This document shows positions 1-11,124 of a DNA stretch of 64,000 bases, in pieces. Made by a program: the position numbers and the translations under genes. Location: assembly GCA_020746835.1 (NCBI GenBank), contig JAGPNK010000019.1, positions 1 through 64,000 on the forward strand. Direction: 5' to 3'. The DNA comes from Stachybotrys elegans (Eukaryota > Ascomycota > Sordariomycetes > Hypocreales > Stachybotryaceae). The notes under the pieces are model-generated. The model was given only the letters and a program-made list of their open reading frames with translations, did no database searches and was not told the DNA's origin. Within the stretch, counting starts at the first letter, position 1. Each line of letters opens with the position of its first letter.

Positions 1-557
1 AATACGGGCATAATTATTTTCCTGGGCCTGGTCCAGCCTCATCCTTGGGTCCTCACTCGCGTTGCCGGGAGCGCATCTTAAGGAACAGCAAACTTCAGTC
101 GAGCGAGCGCAGATTCGCTTGGCAGATGTCTGAATTCGGTTATTGCCTCGGCGAAACCTTCTATGCAGTCAAGACTCTTGGCTTCTTTAAAGGGATCAAG
201 GACGCCAAGGCAAATATTGCAGAGCATTGTGTAAGAGATGAAGATCTCCCTGGTTCTGAAGGAATCTATCGGATGACATGGCAGCTATCTATAAGCAGGA
301 AGGCAAGGCAGACAATTCCGGTAAGGCAAGGCAGACTAAGGTGAGGTAGTAACGTCTTCCCGTTACAACGTTCAACCTCCATTGCTCATCCAACATATGC
401 CTAGCCACGATAATTAACGTAGCACTGCTAAGTCGAGTTCAGGATGAGATGAATCATCATATGGGTCCCTGAGAGTACAGCATAGCCATGGAGCGGTGCA
501 TCTTGCTCCCTCTGGGACGAATGGGTGCTATGCCGCTTATCGCTTTAGCAAGGTAGC
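1..557. other. Intergenic, no gene seen
   Basis: Only short open frames without recognisable composition. The first 350 bases may be further decayed material of the ankyrin relic that follows, but no ankyrin unit can be read here. Confidence 0.4.
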
Positions 558-3234
558 ATGTGTATGATAGCCCTGGCAGCAGACTATTGTGGGAAAGCCT
601 GGTTTGTACATGCCAGAAAAGCTGCTTCTGTGAAGGTGGACCAATCCGAAATTCACAATACGCTAGACGGTGTCTTCTTCGGGGTGAATTTGAACGAGCT
701 TCTGAGTCTCTCTGGTGCTTCAAAATATAAATACGACGAGCGCAGTTTGGTTAAGGCCGTGGAGGTAACTCCTGTACTTGTATCTGTGGCATTTGGCCTT
801 GGCGATTATGTCGAAGTATTTGCTCGCCGCCCCGGGGCCAATTTGGGGAAAACCTACAATGAGGAGGGACCTCCACTCTGTTATGATGAGGAAAAGAGTG
901 TGCAGTGTGGGGTGTAAACAGTAGAGAGCAAATAAACAGTAGATGTGGTGCCTTCCGCTCTGTTATGCTGCGAAGAAGGGGTACTCTACAATTCTCCAAC
1001 TTCTACTCAAAACCGGCGCATACCCAAACGAGCACAATGGACGCGGTGAGGCGGGCTACACGAAGTACGCCTGGACACCACTTCATCACGCAGTCATGAA
1101 CAATCATCCCGCAATCGTCCGGATACTCTTGGATGCGGGTGTCAGCCCGCTTATCCGAACAAACCACAACGATCCATGCGTTATGGGCCCCAGAATTGCG
1201 GCTGATGTTCTTTGTGACTATGGTCTCATGGAGGCACTGGATGCTTTTCTTCCCTTCCTCAAAGATCCAAAGCATGTAGGCCGAGTTCTACGGGGTATGA
1301 CTGGGAAAAGACGAGCGAATTCGGTCCAACGGGTGCTGCAGCATCCGTTGGCGACTGCCGATGCCACTGAATGGCCAGGAGGCCCAACTCCGATCTTTAT
1401 TGCTAGCTACATGCGAGATCAGGAGACGATCAAGCTCCTCCTTGAATCAGGAGCTCGTGTAAACATTATGTATGATCCGTTTCAAACCAGCACTTTCTCC
1501 AGGAGGGAGGGATTAGGAGTGTTGCACGCATTCTCGGATACTTCGGGGGATATACAGCACATGGAATGCCCTATCACTCCCGAAGGGCATGCTCCAAGGA
1601 TTCCAATTATGAAGAGTTCATGCGAGAGTCCTTCACACTTCTGGTTGGTGCTGGCGCCAGAATTGACTAGCTGGACCGCGAGGGCAACTCGCCATTGCAT
1701 TTCGCCGAGGATCTGGTGACAATACGTCTCTTGGTTGAAGCCTGTGCCGATCCAAACGCTCCCAACAAGTCCGGGGAGACCCTCGTCCACCTCACACGAG
1801 ATACTGACGTTCCCCGCTACCTGTTACAAGAAGGCAAGATACGGGCGGACCTTCGAGTAAAGGACAAGCCCATGTTACTGGACCGGCTGTACAACCATGG
1901 ACAGCGGCGATGACTTCACGTCGCCGACTTCGAAGAGTTATTGAGCTTCGGCTTTGACACGACAGTGATTGGCAAGCATGGAGATGGGGTTTTCCATTAT
2001 GTGATGCGATACGAATGTAGCGAGCAGGGCATCAGTGGAGCGTTTCTGAGTCCGATCCCGATCATCAATCCGCCTCGGGCCCTCTTTCAGTTGAACAATC
2101 CAGCGCCTCATATTCGTTCGCATGGGGGATGTGGTGGTAATGAAGTTATCGGCACAAGACTACCTCATGAGCACGGGTACTTCCTGGGGCAGCAACGGCC
2201 GCACACTTCTTCATATCCTCGTCCATGATGGCTTGACCAGGAATCTGCTCAGGTTTGCAACAAGTGACCATATCGAATACTTGGAGCAGGACCGCAAGGG
2301 AGCATTAGCAGTTGCAAAATAAAAGAGTTTGTATCTTAAAGAGGTCGATCCCCTTCTATTGAGCGCGTGCCGACGATCCCAGCCAAGCATGGATCTGGTC
2401 AAGGTCCTCGTGGAACAGCTCGGCTCCAACGTGAATGCCGTGGGACATTGCATGCCAGTCTACCATGGCTCCGAGCCTTTCCGGGGCGTGCTGCACATCC
2501 TAGTTGAGGGGAACCACTGGTGGCAGATAGCGCAAGCGCTGCCATATCTCGTTGAGAAGGGGGCTTAAGTCAACGTACGAGACGATTCGTCGAGTTGCGA
2601 GGCAAGCCCCGGAAATGGCCAACAGCCCTTCAACCAACGGCATAACACCCTTCCACAACGCGCTTGGGCTTCCCAGTAAAATTGCCCAAGTTTATCTAGA
2701 TATGGGCGTGGACCTCAATGTACCAGACGCTAAAGGCCAATATCTCCTGCACATGATAGCCAAAATGAAGTGGGAGTCGGACGACAAGACCGACGAGTAT
2801 GTTTGGACGTGGACGCCTGACCTCTTCAAACAATTGGGGGCATTGCCGAGCTCTGATATCAACACTCGAGACGCAGATGGAGAGACACCCATCCATCATT
2901 ATCTACGGTCCTACCAGCATTTGGCTTGGGAGAAGGAGGAGCATGTCCTGAGCATGTTTGACGAGTATGGTGAGGCTGGACGATGCACAACAATAAAGGC
3001 CAGACACTACTCCACACCGTGGCCAGCAAGACTTCGTCTCGGTCAGATGAGAAGACACGGGTCTACAGGTTCCAGTTTCTGATGGACAAGTGGGTTGATG
3101 TCATGGCTGAGGATGCGGAGTTGAGGACTGTCCTGGACGTTGCTGCGTTATCCAGGGTGAAGAATGTGCTCGCATTGTTGAAGTCTGTCCTTGAAACCGG
3201 TGAGAAATACATTTTCTTATCTAGCCATTGGTAG
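558..3234 (+). pseudogene. Decayed ankyrin-repeat protein gene
   Basis: Ankyrin-like helices (TPLHHAV, VRILLDAGVSP, IKLLLESGARVN, NSPLHFAED, LLVEACADPNAPN, TLLHILV, PDAKGQYLLHMIA, DGETPIHHY, GQTLLHTVA) run through the whole stretch but fall in all three plus frames. Stops interrupt otherwise continuous ankyrin sequence at 1668-1670 (TAG), 1911-1913 (TGA, followed in frame by LHVADFEELLSFGF), 2320-2322 (TAA) and 2566-2568 (TAA). Frame changes occur near 920-945, 1640, 2100, 2570 and 2980. Introns do not explain it, because coding-like sequence continues directly across the stops and frame shifts. Intact fungal proteins of this type are large and often act as binding scaffolds; the original function is unknown. 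The 5' end is uncertain: 558-917 has only one weak ankyrin-like unit. The relic lies directly upstream of a transposon, which fits an accessory, fast-changing region. Confidence 0.8.
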
Positions 3235-4582
3235 GCTTTGCATAATAAAGCCCTGCAGCTGTGTTGTGGTTAGGGAGACCTGCAATCCAGATTTTATTCT
3301 GCCACTCTACAGAACTCGGGCTTTCTTTATTATAGCCCAGCTAATTGATGACTCCATGTACTTGACGATGGCCTCACTTTGTGTTTTCATGCACTATGAA
3401 CGGTCTTGTATTTAAACATCCCCCACCTTTCTCAACGGCTAGTGGTTTCTGTGAGACGGTTCTCCTGTTGGTGTCTGTCCTGACAAGCTCCCTAGCCAAG
3501 CGCCAAATTGCGTCATGGCTCTGCCACATGAACAGATCCGACGCGTAGCTAATATAAGCCACGCTCAATTACATAGACTAGTAATGGCACTAGGGGCTAC
3601 TTCTTCAGCCATGTGAACAGAAAAAGCATTTGCCATTGGTTGGCCATAGAAAAACAACAGGCAGAAGGAAGTCGCTGTTTGCAAGATGATATCTCTCGTG
3701 CTCTCATTTCTTCAATCCCGACGCGTTCTATGTGGAGCATAAATTACTCCGTGGCTCTGTAGGAACGTTTCTTGTTTATGTTTTGTTGTAGTCTAGGCTG
3801 TCCTGGTAGTGCCACCCCCTCAAAGGAACCGGGCTGGCCCCCTTTCAGCCATGGCTGTCGTACATTCTGGCTCAGTCGGCATGATTATTTGAACTCGGCA
3901 AGCTGGATATCACTGGGTAGTACTGTATAAAAGTTGTTGCTGGTTTCTCCTCGTCGTGGGCCTTACGAATCGTCTGGTATCAGGGCACGCCGCCACCACC
4001 CTGAGTGTCTTAGCTCCTGATTAGCCCGACATCTTTCACGCTAGTGCACAATCTAAGGAATGAATGCTCCGGGTCTGGCCTCATCAGGCTACTCAAGGGG
4101 TCTGAATTCCTCCTCTCGTCTTACACAAGAGGGGGGCCACACTAATTTAGATCCCCCAAGTAATCGTACCATTGATATCCAGGACCTGGACATGCAAAGA
4201 GCGAAGGATAACACCGCCAGCAAGGTTCTTACTCGCAGCCTTGATCAGCTTCAGCAGCCATCTTTATAAGCCCCTGTTTTGATGTCACCCATCATGGCTC
4301 CAACAACGAATTGGGATCGGCGAAACCATACCCCTATCGACGTGCTAATAGCAAAATGCACCGGTCATAATACTGATGAAGTGCGGGGTCCCCGCAGCAA
4401 GCCCGGCATCTGATGCTGGTGACCATTTAGCCGGCAGAAGTTGAGTCGGTGGATATCTTTGTAGACACATGCCACATCAAGGGTTCGTACTCTGTTCTGG
4501 TAATACACATACCTAGCTATTCTCCTGCACTCAATGCTTGAAAGCCCGTTTTATTCCACCTGCAGATGGAACCTGAGCTGTA
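3235..4582. other. Intergenic, no gene seen
   Basis: A 1.3-kb stretch between the ankyrin relic and the transposon. It has only short frames, including one of 69 codons at 4060-4269 that is polar and resembles nothing I know. No repeat or RNA gene recognised. Confidence 0.4.
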
Positions 4583-4618
4583 GCTATCCCTTTGAGTGTG
4601 GAAAGGCGCCCTCAATGT
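4583..4618 (+). repeat. Left terminal inverted repeat
   Basis: Begins GCTATCCCTTTGAGTGTGG and matches the reverse complement of 6759-6794 over all 36 positions. Matching stops at 4619 on the inside and 4582 on the outside. Confidence 0.95.
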
Positions 4619-4695
4619 ATTCGACCCACATACCCCTCAATTTAGGTCGGTACAAGAAGTAACTTTGACCCTTTCCCCACCAAAAGCCACACCAA

Positions 4696-6702
4696 ATGGA
4701 TATTCAAGATACCGCAACAGAGGACACAATTGTAGTTGGGGGCGTCAGCGAGGCTGATAATGAGCTCTTCATACGGCTGGATCACTATCAGCAAGAGCGG
4801 GAAGGTGATATCACAGGGAGACCGAATTTTGAGCCTGTTGACGAGTGCGGCAGCGCCTTTGTGCCGATGGAGGTGGAACAACGTCATCCACTTCTATCAC
4901 CGCTGCCGGCGAGCCCGGTTGACCTTTTCCAGCTCTTCGTACCTATTTTCCTTGTGGAAACCTGGGTTCGCTACACAAATGAAGCTCCCGAGCCTGCTCG
5001 AGGTCCCGGACCCGGTTCTCGCGGCAACAGCAGCTATACAAAGCAGCCCTCGCAGCGAGGGAAGGCTTGGAGCCCAACCTCGGTGCCGGAGATCTATCTA
5101 TGGCTTGCCATACAGATTTACATAGGTCTGCACAGGGAAACCTGTCTGGAAGACTATTGGAAGGTCTCCGGGACTGAGGGACACCTTCCAAGTCATCCTA
5201 TTGTCAAATACATGACTTTTGACCGGTTCCAGCTGCTATCTCGCCGCATACGAATTTCCCCCTTTTCATCGCAGCCACAAGGGCCCTTCCGGCCCTGTGA
5301 CGTGTGGTCTGACCACCTACAGACTGTTTCTTCGCAACTCTGGGTCCCGGGCACAGATATCTCTGTAGATGAGTGTATGGTCGGCTTTGAAGGCCGTGCC
5401 TACGAAAAAACAACTGTCCCCAGCAAGCCAACGCCTACAGGGTTCAAAGTCTGGGTTCTGGCTCAACTGGGCTATTTTTTGCAGTGGATTTGGCACACAC
5501 CGCGGTCCCTGCCTGCCGGCATCAGAAAGTTGAGGCAGGGCTCGCAGCAGCAGGGCTCGCAGCAGCAGGGCTCACAACAGCAGGGCTCACAACAGCAGGG
5601 CTCGCAGCAGCAGGGGCAGCAGGGCTCGCAGCGAGGGAAAAAGCGTAAAGCTGCCCCTGACATAACGAAGGCTCTGAACCCTACACAAGCCGTGGTGGTT
5701 TCCCTACTATCTAGGCTGCCGGCAGCCATCTATCATGTCTTCCTTGACAACCTTTTCTCGTCGCCACACCTTTTCCGGGCTCTCAGGGCTCAAGGGATAG
5801 CTGCTACAGGCACTGCCCGGGTCAACTGTGGCATCTATAGGCCCTTTGTTGTGGCCAAGCAGGAAGACCGTGCCGGGAAGTGCTGGGCTTTCAACCGTAT
5901 TGAGGCTGTAGCTACGCCGGATGGCAAGGTACGTCAGGGAAAAGGGTCTGAACCATATGACCAATAGAAAAACACATACTAATCCTTTGCCCGGCCCCTC
6001 AAGGTCAACCAAATCGCGTGGAAAGATAACGCCCTTGTGATAGTGCTGTCAACTAAGTTCACAGGGGACGAATTCGTCCGCCGGGTTCGCCGGCGGCCCT
6101 CTGCAACAACAGCACAGTCACGCCCTATCCGCCGCGAATTTGGCCCTGACCCGGTCAAGGAACTCCCTATGCCAGAGGCTGTGGCCGCCTATAATGAGAA
6201 AATGGGCGCTGTAGATACAGGGGATCAACTACGGGCTACAGAAGGTCTTGACCACCGTAACCGTAGGGGAGGGTGGCGGGCAATAGCCTGGACCTTCCTG
6301 CTTGAAGTGGCCCTCGTCAACAGCTATCTATTGCAGCGGTGGGCTCCGGGGCCCTCGCCGTGGCCCCCGTACGAGGCCCAAAGGCCGTGGCGGCAGCGCC
6401 TTGTTGATGACCTCATTGCTCTGTACGGGAAGACTGGGGGCACAAGAAAGTATTTCCGTGCTGGCGACACAATGACCCCTCTATCACAGCATAATCATGT
6501 CAATAGGGGCAAAAAGAGCCGTTGTTTGGGCTGTCAGGGGCTTCGGGCAGGTGAGGTACGGTCACGAAGCCGGCAGCCCCTCGGGCAGGTCAGTGGGAAT
6601 AGGGGCAAAGCTGTATCGACGAAAAAAGGCTGTGACGTATGTGATGTAGCGATATGTACCCGCCAGGAATGCTGGGACTTCTATCATAGCCTAATTTCTT
6701 AG
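4696..6702 (+). CDS. piggyBac-like transposase (DDE_Tnp_1_7 family)
   Basis: Predicted 643-residue cut-and-paste transposase, exons 4696-5928 and 6004-6702 around a 75-nt intron (GTACGT...CTAATC...AAG). If the intron is retained the protein stops at 5967. The family fold is visible: FVPIFLVETWVRYTNE near residue 80, the first catalytic aspartate in SVDECMVGFEGR (D225), the second in YHVFLDNLFSS (D351), and the third in IAWKDNALVIVLST (about D419), followed by AYNEKMGAVDTGDQLRA. The C-terminus has a cysteine-rich zinc-binding module (CLGC, CDVC, CTRQEC), as in other piggyBac proteins. A Gly-Ser-Gln repeat (residues 281-312) and a basic RGKKRK patch, possibly a nuclear signal, sit between D1 and D2 and make that spacing 126 residues, longer than in insect piggyBac. 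The start is the first ATG inside the left terminal repeat, 78 bp in. Confidence 0.93.
5536..5632 (+). repeat. 15-bp tandem repeat coding GSQQQ
   Basis: Five in-frame 15-bp units (5536-5610, unit CAGGGCTCGCAGCAG) plus a degenerate tail. Units three and four share CACAACA in place of CGCAGCA. The repeat encodes a flexible Gln-rich linker inside the transposase catalytic domain. Confidence 0.95.
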
Positions 6703-6758
6703 GAAACTGAAGTCACGATTTTTTTCTGTATTTTTATTGGTCAAAAACCCTGTCTGCG

Positions 6759-6794
6759 ACATTGAGGGCGCCTTTCCACACTCAAAGGGATAGC
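6759..6794 (-). repeat. Right terminal inverted repeat
   Basis: Perfect inverted copy of 4583-4618, ending CTCAAAGGGATAGC. It lies 56 bp downstream of the transposase stop codon. Confidence 0.95.
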
Positions 6795-6878
6795 CGGGCG
6801 ACCTAGGACGGTAGGCACGCAGCAGTCGCGGGTCGACAACATATGAATCCAGCAATAAATTTCCATAAGTGCATTTAA

Positions 6879-8296
6879 TTAGTCCTTAGAAACACGTACT
6901 GTTGTCTCGTTCTTCACCATAATGCCACTAAAGCTTGATCCAAACTCCCCTCCACTGGCACTTTGCCCTGTGACGGATGAAGTAAACTTATTGCCGGCGG
7001 GCCGGAGTCGATCGATCGCGTGACTTTCAAAGTCGGATACGGAGCCGCGACCACCGCTATCGTCGGAGACAGCGAGCTGATGTGTCGAGCTGGATTCATC
7101 GTTGGCAGCTGACTTGCTGAGGGGGTCCAGGCGGATTGACTGCTTGGTTCGGCTTCGACCGTAGGTGTTGGGATGACTGTCTGAGCTGGCGCCGGTTCGT
7201 GTTCGTGGGTTTGTGCAGGTGAAGATGAACGTGCAAGCCGGTCGAATTGTAGGAAGGGAAGCTATAGAGAGTTAGTCAACCTCACCGGCTGTAATGAGGA
7301 ACGGGATCGAAATACCAGAAACATTGATCAAATTGACCTCCACTGTTGCCCAAATCACAATGTCGCAGATGTTCCACGTCAAATCGGCCGATTGATCGTT
7401 GAACACTCGAGCAGCTACAATCAACCTGATGGCGGCCGCGCAAATGCTACGTTGGTTAGTAATTACATCAATGGTCAGTATCGTAAGAGCACTCACAAAA
7501 TACCAAAAGCAAACATGATCATAATACCACCCTTTTGCAGAATGGGCAGCTGTAGCTGTGCGATCTGCCACATGGGCAAGATCAAGATAGCAATGTCGAT
7601 TGCAGCGTGGACAAGAGTGGTACCAAAGAAGAACTTCTTGTCCTCAATGGCACAGTATCCACCAGCACTGGAATCCCAGAAGGCCTCGACAGGAACGCAG
7701 TGAAAGATGCCCATAAAAATCTATCGATGATCAGATCCAACTCCCTAATCATGTATGAGATACGTACTCGGAAGATGATCCAAACTATGGCACATCCGAA
7801 CAGAATTTGGATCGGAAGTCGGATATTCGTGACATGGAACATGCGCCAGTACAAGCTCAGGATGGAAACTTTGGCGAAGAATAGTCCGAAGGCGTAGAAA
7901 AGCTCGGCGATGAAGAGCACCAGTTTCGATTCGTACAATTCATCTTCCAGTGTCACGTCCCTGGTGGCAATGACATCGGTGATGTGAAGTCCGAGACCGC
8001 GGTTAATCCCTTGCAAATTGGGTCAGCGATTTTGATAGGTACTGGTCGACGTGAGAAACATACAGTAGGGAATAATGATGATCCAGCCAACCGATATGGC
8101 CTGGGAGAGTTAGCAGTTGCAGGGGTGAGAAACAGTGACGGTGTTGACTTACGTAACCGCAGAGTGCAAAATAATCATCCCACGAGAGCGGAATTCTCTT
8201 CAGTCTTCGACTCAGCAGACGAAGTACTGTGATGGTTGTGGCAGCGGCGAAGGTGATAAACAGCGTGACCCAGAGCTCTGTCTGTCTGGACTCCAT
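6879..8296 (-). CDS. PTH11-like rhodopsin-domain integral membrane protein
   Basis: A 386-residue seven-helix membrane protein of the fungal rhodopsin-domain/PTH11-related group, thought to sense surface or chemical cues, though ligands are mostly unknown. Six exons on the minus strand: 8296-8153, 8100-8064, 8009-7768, 7720-7497, 7446-7316, 7261-6879, with introns of 47-54 nt. Family marks are PLSWDDYFALCGY (about 36-48), SKLVLFIAELFYAFGLFFAK, the WRMF loop, FHCVPVEAFWD with GGYC, LPMWQIAQLQLP, RLIVAARVF and VEVNLINVSASLPTIRP closing helix seven. The soluble tail of about 110 residues is Ser/Thr-rich. No CFEM cysteine domain precedes helix one, so it is not the classical Pth11 type. The 3' end is only 85 bp from the transposon's right repeat. 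Membrane-family confidence is high; role is inference. Confidence 0.88.
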
Positions 8297-9851
8297 CTTC
8301 GACAGGCGGGATCAAATTAAAAAAAAAAACATAAAACCCCCTCTCAGGTCAGGATAGCTTGTTACTGCTCACTCAGTCTGTCAAGCACCAGAGGAGTAAC
8401 ATCAAATCCATTGGAGAAGGGACGAGAAACCGAATGAAACGTGAGAGGACAGGACATAATTTGTATCCCTTGGACTGTAGAGGGTCACAAGGGGCGCCTG
8501 ATGGGTGGCACACACTAGGATGTGCCTGGCACTCAAAACAGAGCATCATCATAGCAAGGAAAATACCTCGATTTTGCAGAGCGCACCCACTGTTTGCAAG
8601 TACCGTCCTCAGCCTTGTAGCCGGTTTGCTAATCATCCCTGGCTGGTAGCCCTCCACCGTGAGGAGGTTAGCGTCCAGGCGTACTGAGGACCACCTGCTT
8701 GCGGCTTCGGACCGAAACACGAGCCTAGCAACGAAAGCCCTTTGCAAAGGGGGGCTCAATGATGCTACTTTCCCCAACCCAAGCATATGGTTTGCATACG
8801 AGTCAGAGCCACAACGTGCCACGGGGCCGTTTCGTAGCACTCTCAGCTCATGGGCGACTAAATTAAATGCCCTGCCCTAGTACATTAGTGCAACCGGAAG
8901 AAGAAGAACCAGGGAGCAGCATGTACCAAGCAAAAGGACTTGACGCAAGATGGGCCAGGCCAGCGATCACGGTATGTTCCGTTATTCTTTACAAGGGGGA
9001 GGGGAGACTTGGGCACCAACTCCACTTTTTTTTTTTTCTTCTTTCTTTTTCTTTTTCTTTTTTTTCTCCTCTTCTTTTTACTAGCATTACTTGGGGATTT
9101 GCCCAAGAGCGCAAGCACCTTCTAGCAGTCAGGTACAACAGGCTGCTCGTACTGAGAAACTAACAATCTTCACGACGCCCAAAGCGGTACACAACAGCCG
9201 CTGAGACTTTCGGGAGGCATGTGGGGGAGGCGGCTTTAGTGCTTCCGGGGAGCTATTCACATCAAGGAAAGGAAAGAATTTGCTGGCATGGGATCCACAC
9301 AGTAGAATTATGTAGCTACGGCATATCCGTACCGAGGGCTATGACCAGTTTCTCATTGTTATGTCAGGTATCTATTACAAGGTTTGTACTTAGTGTTACA
9401 TAATTTACAAAGGCAGCCCCTGGGTGCGCCACATCAAATTTTTGCTGTATATGCCCCCTAGATAAATGCAGAATAGTCTTTTTTCCATGTCTACCAAATC
9501 CTTTTCTATCTTCCATGGTACGCATTCTTTCTTCCATGGTACACCTTGCGAGTCAGGCCAGTCGGTCTAAGACTTGAAACAGGAGTATGGCCGGTGCTAG
9601 GAAGCACACCCTGGTCAAGCCGTTTCGACACCTGCATGTTCAGCCAATCGCCTGACACCAATTGGCTCCGCCATCGTGTTCCCCTATCAGCAAGAGATAG
9701 GCCATCCTGCAGTACACTTGACACTCTAAGCCGAGGGGAGTTGGGGCGGGGGAACACGAAGGTACAAAGGCCCAAAGGTCCCCTCAACATAAGCTTTCTC
9801 ACAATTTAGTCTAAGCCACCTTTACGCCTGCACGACATACCGAAATCCAGA
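8297..9851. other. Intergenic with long polypyrimidine tract
   Basis: Contains a T/C-only tract at about 9025-9077 on the plus strand and a short duplicated TTCCATGGTAC near 9512 and 9533. It is the shared upstream region of the receptor (-) and the cupin gene (+). No gene seen. Confidence 0.5.
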
Positions 9852-10473
9852 ATGGCTCCCTCTACCACGACCCCGGATCTCGTTCCTGAGCCTGTCTCCA
9901 AGCTCCCTGAGAGACCCAGGGAGGATGGATCCGCCCTGAGCGAGCACGAGCGCGCCGAGATTGCTTTTGTCGACAAGTACAGCGCCCCCGATGTCTACAT
10001 CAACGAGAAGAAGGATACTCTGTGGTTCCCGTGGATTGGCCCCATCGAGTTGAAGCCAATGCGCATGGAGAACAGGACGGGCACCTTCGTTGTCGGTCTT
10101 CGATCAAAGGTGGCTGCGAGTCTGGGCAAGCACCGACATCGTGGCACCGTTACCGCCATCACCATGTCAGGAGAATGGGGCTATAAGGAGTATGTTGATC
10201 CCAATCAGGACGTAATATTGCCACCTCGCTAATCGATCTAGATACGACTGGGTTGCTCGCCCAGGAGACTGGGTTTGCGAGAACCCCGGCGTTATCCATA
10301 CCTTGTCGGTCGAGGACAACACTGACATTGTGTTTACCATTACTGGTAGCATTGAGTTCCTCAACGATGACGACAGCTTGAAGTTCGCCCTGGATATATT
10401 CAGCTTTGCCAAGATGTATTATGATCACTGTAAGGAGAAGGGTATCAAGCCCAACGATGCTCTTTGGCATTGA
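9852..10473 (+). CDS. ChrR/2,4'-dihydroxyacetophenone dioxygenase-like cupin
   Basis: 189-residue cytosolic cupin, exons 9852-10189 and 10242-10473 (52-nt intron, GTATGT...GCTAATC...TAG). The core WFPWIGPIELKPM, then KHRHRGTVTAITMSGEWGY (first metal-binding motif) and RPGDWVCENPGVIHTLSVED (second) match the ChrR-like group, which includes 2,4'-dihydroxyacetophenone dioxygenase, an iron enzyme that cleaves a C-C bond next to a ketone. The histidines KHRH and GVIH are present, so metal binding is plausible. Substrate is unknown; fungal members are mostly unstudied. No signal peptide. It shares its upstream region with the receptor gene and faces the Zn2Cys6 regulator gene tail to tail across about 650 bp. 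Confidence 0.88.
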
Positions 10474-11124
10474 GTAGATAAGGAATACATAATACCATCC
10501 CATCCACATCGATAGTGCACGAGCCGAAAAGTCAGGTGTAACATGCTGTAACATGGAACATCCACTGGGACACGGAAGCCAACGGTTGCCGCCAGATTAG
10601 GTCCACTGCATACTTAGGGCCATCAGCCCAACCAGGCACCACTAGATTAGTGCCGTGCACTAATATCCCTGAGACGCCCCTTGCCAACAATACGCGCTCA
10701 GTCCAGACCGTTCGATGCATCATGCACTAGACGAAGAATGGCATGCGATGCCATTTAGGCGCGTCAATTTCACCAAGATCTACAGTACTAGCTTGAACGG
10801 CTGCCCGAGATACATAGGATGACGTATGTAAGATTTTTATTCCCTATGGGATCCGCCGTTTCAGCGGTGTAGGCGGCGGGGCCACCGCGGAGACGGATGA
10901 GCCTCCAGAACAAGCCGGCATTTGATACCGGCCCCCGTTTATACGGAGCGCGGTTTGCGCAACTGCCCCCAAATTGGCCAGCCCGATGTGGGATGCCGCC
11001 TGAGCGGCCCTTTCACGGCAAGAACTTGACACTTCCGCGGAATAAGTCTAGCAGGCACTTTGGTCCTATCAAGTGGCGGCAGATACTCAGCAGAAACGAA
11101 CGAATGGATCCCAGTGACATCTAT
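10474..11124. other. Intergenic between convergent genes
   Basis: 3' flanks of the cupin (+) and the zinc-cluster regulator (-). GC-rich around 10850-11040 but with no credible coding frame or repeat. Confidence 0.4.

Larger units (their letters stand above)
4583..6794 (+). mobile_element. piggyBac-type DNA transposon, complete, with perfect TIRs
   Basis: A 2.2-kb element bounded by a 36-bp perfect inverted repeat (4583-4618 and 6759-6794) and carrying one transposase gene with an uninterrupted spliced reading frame. Identity between the ends and an open frame point to a young, possibly still mobile copy. The usual piggyBac target duplication TTAA is not visible. Instead the ends read GCTA/TCCCTTTGAG on the left and CTCAAAGGGA/TAGC on the right, so at most a TA or palindromic TAGC-like duplication can be drawn. 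Exact edges are therefore uncertain by about four bases. Confidence 0.85.

Noticed and set aside
7263..7285. 24-nt intron GTGAGG...TATAG in the first receptor
   Set aside because: Far too short to splice; the 54-nt intron from 7315 to 7262 with the same acceptor restores the conserved end of helix seven.
9025..9077. Polypyrimidine tract as a retroelement or triplex site
   Set aside because: No flanking direct repeats, target duplication or element sequence; simple low-complexity DNA is enough.
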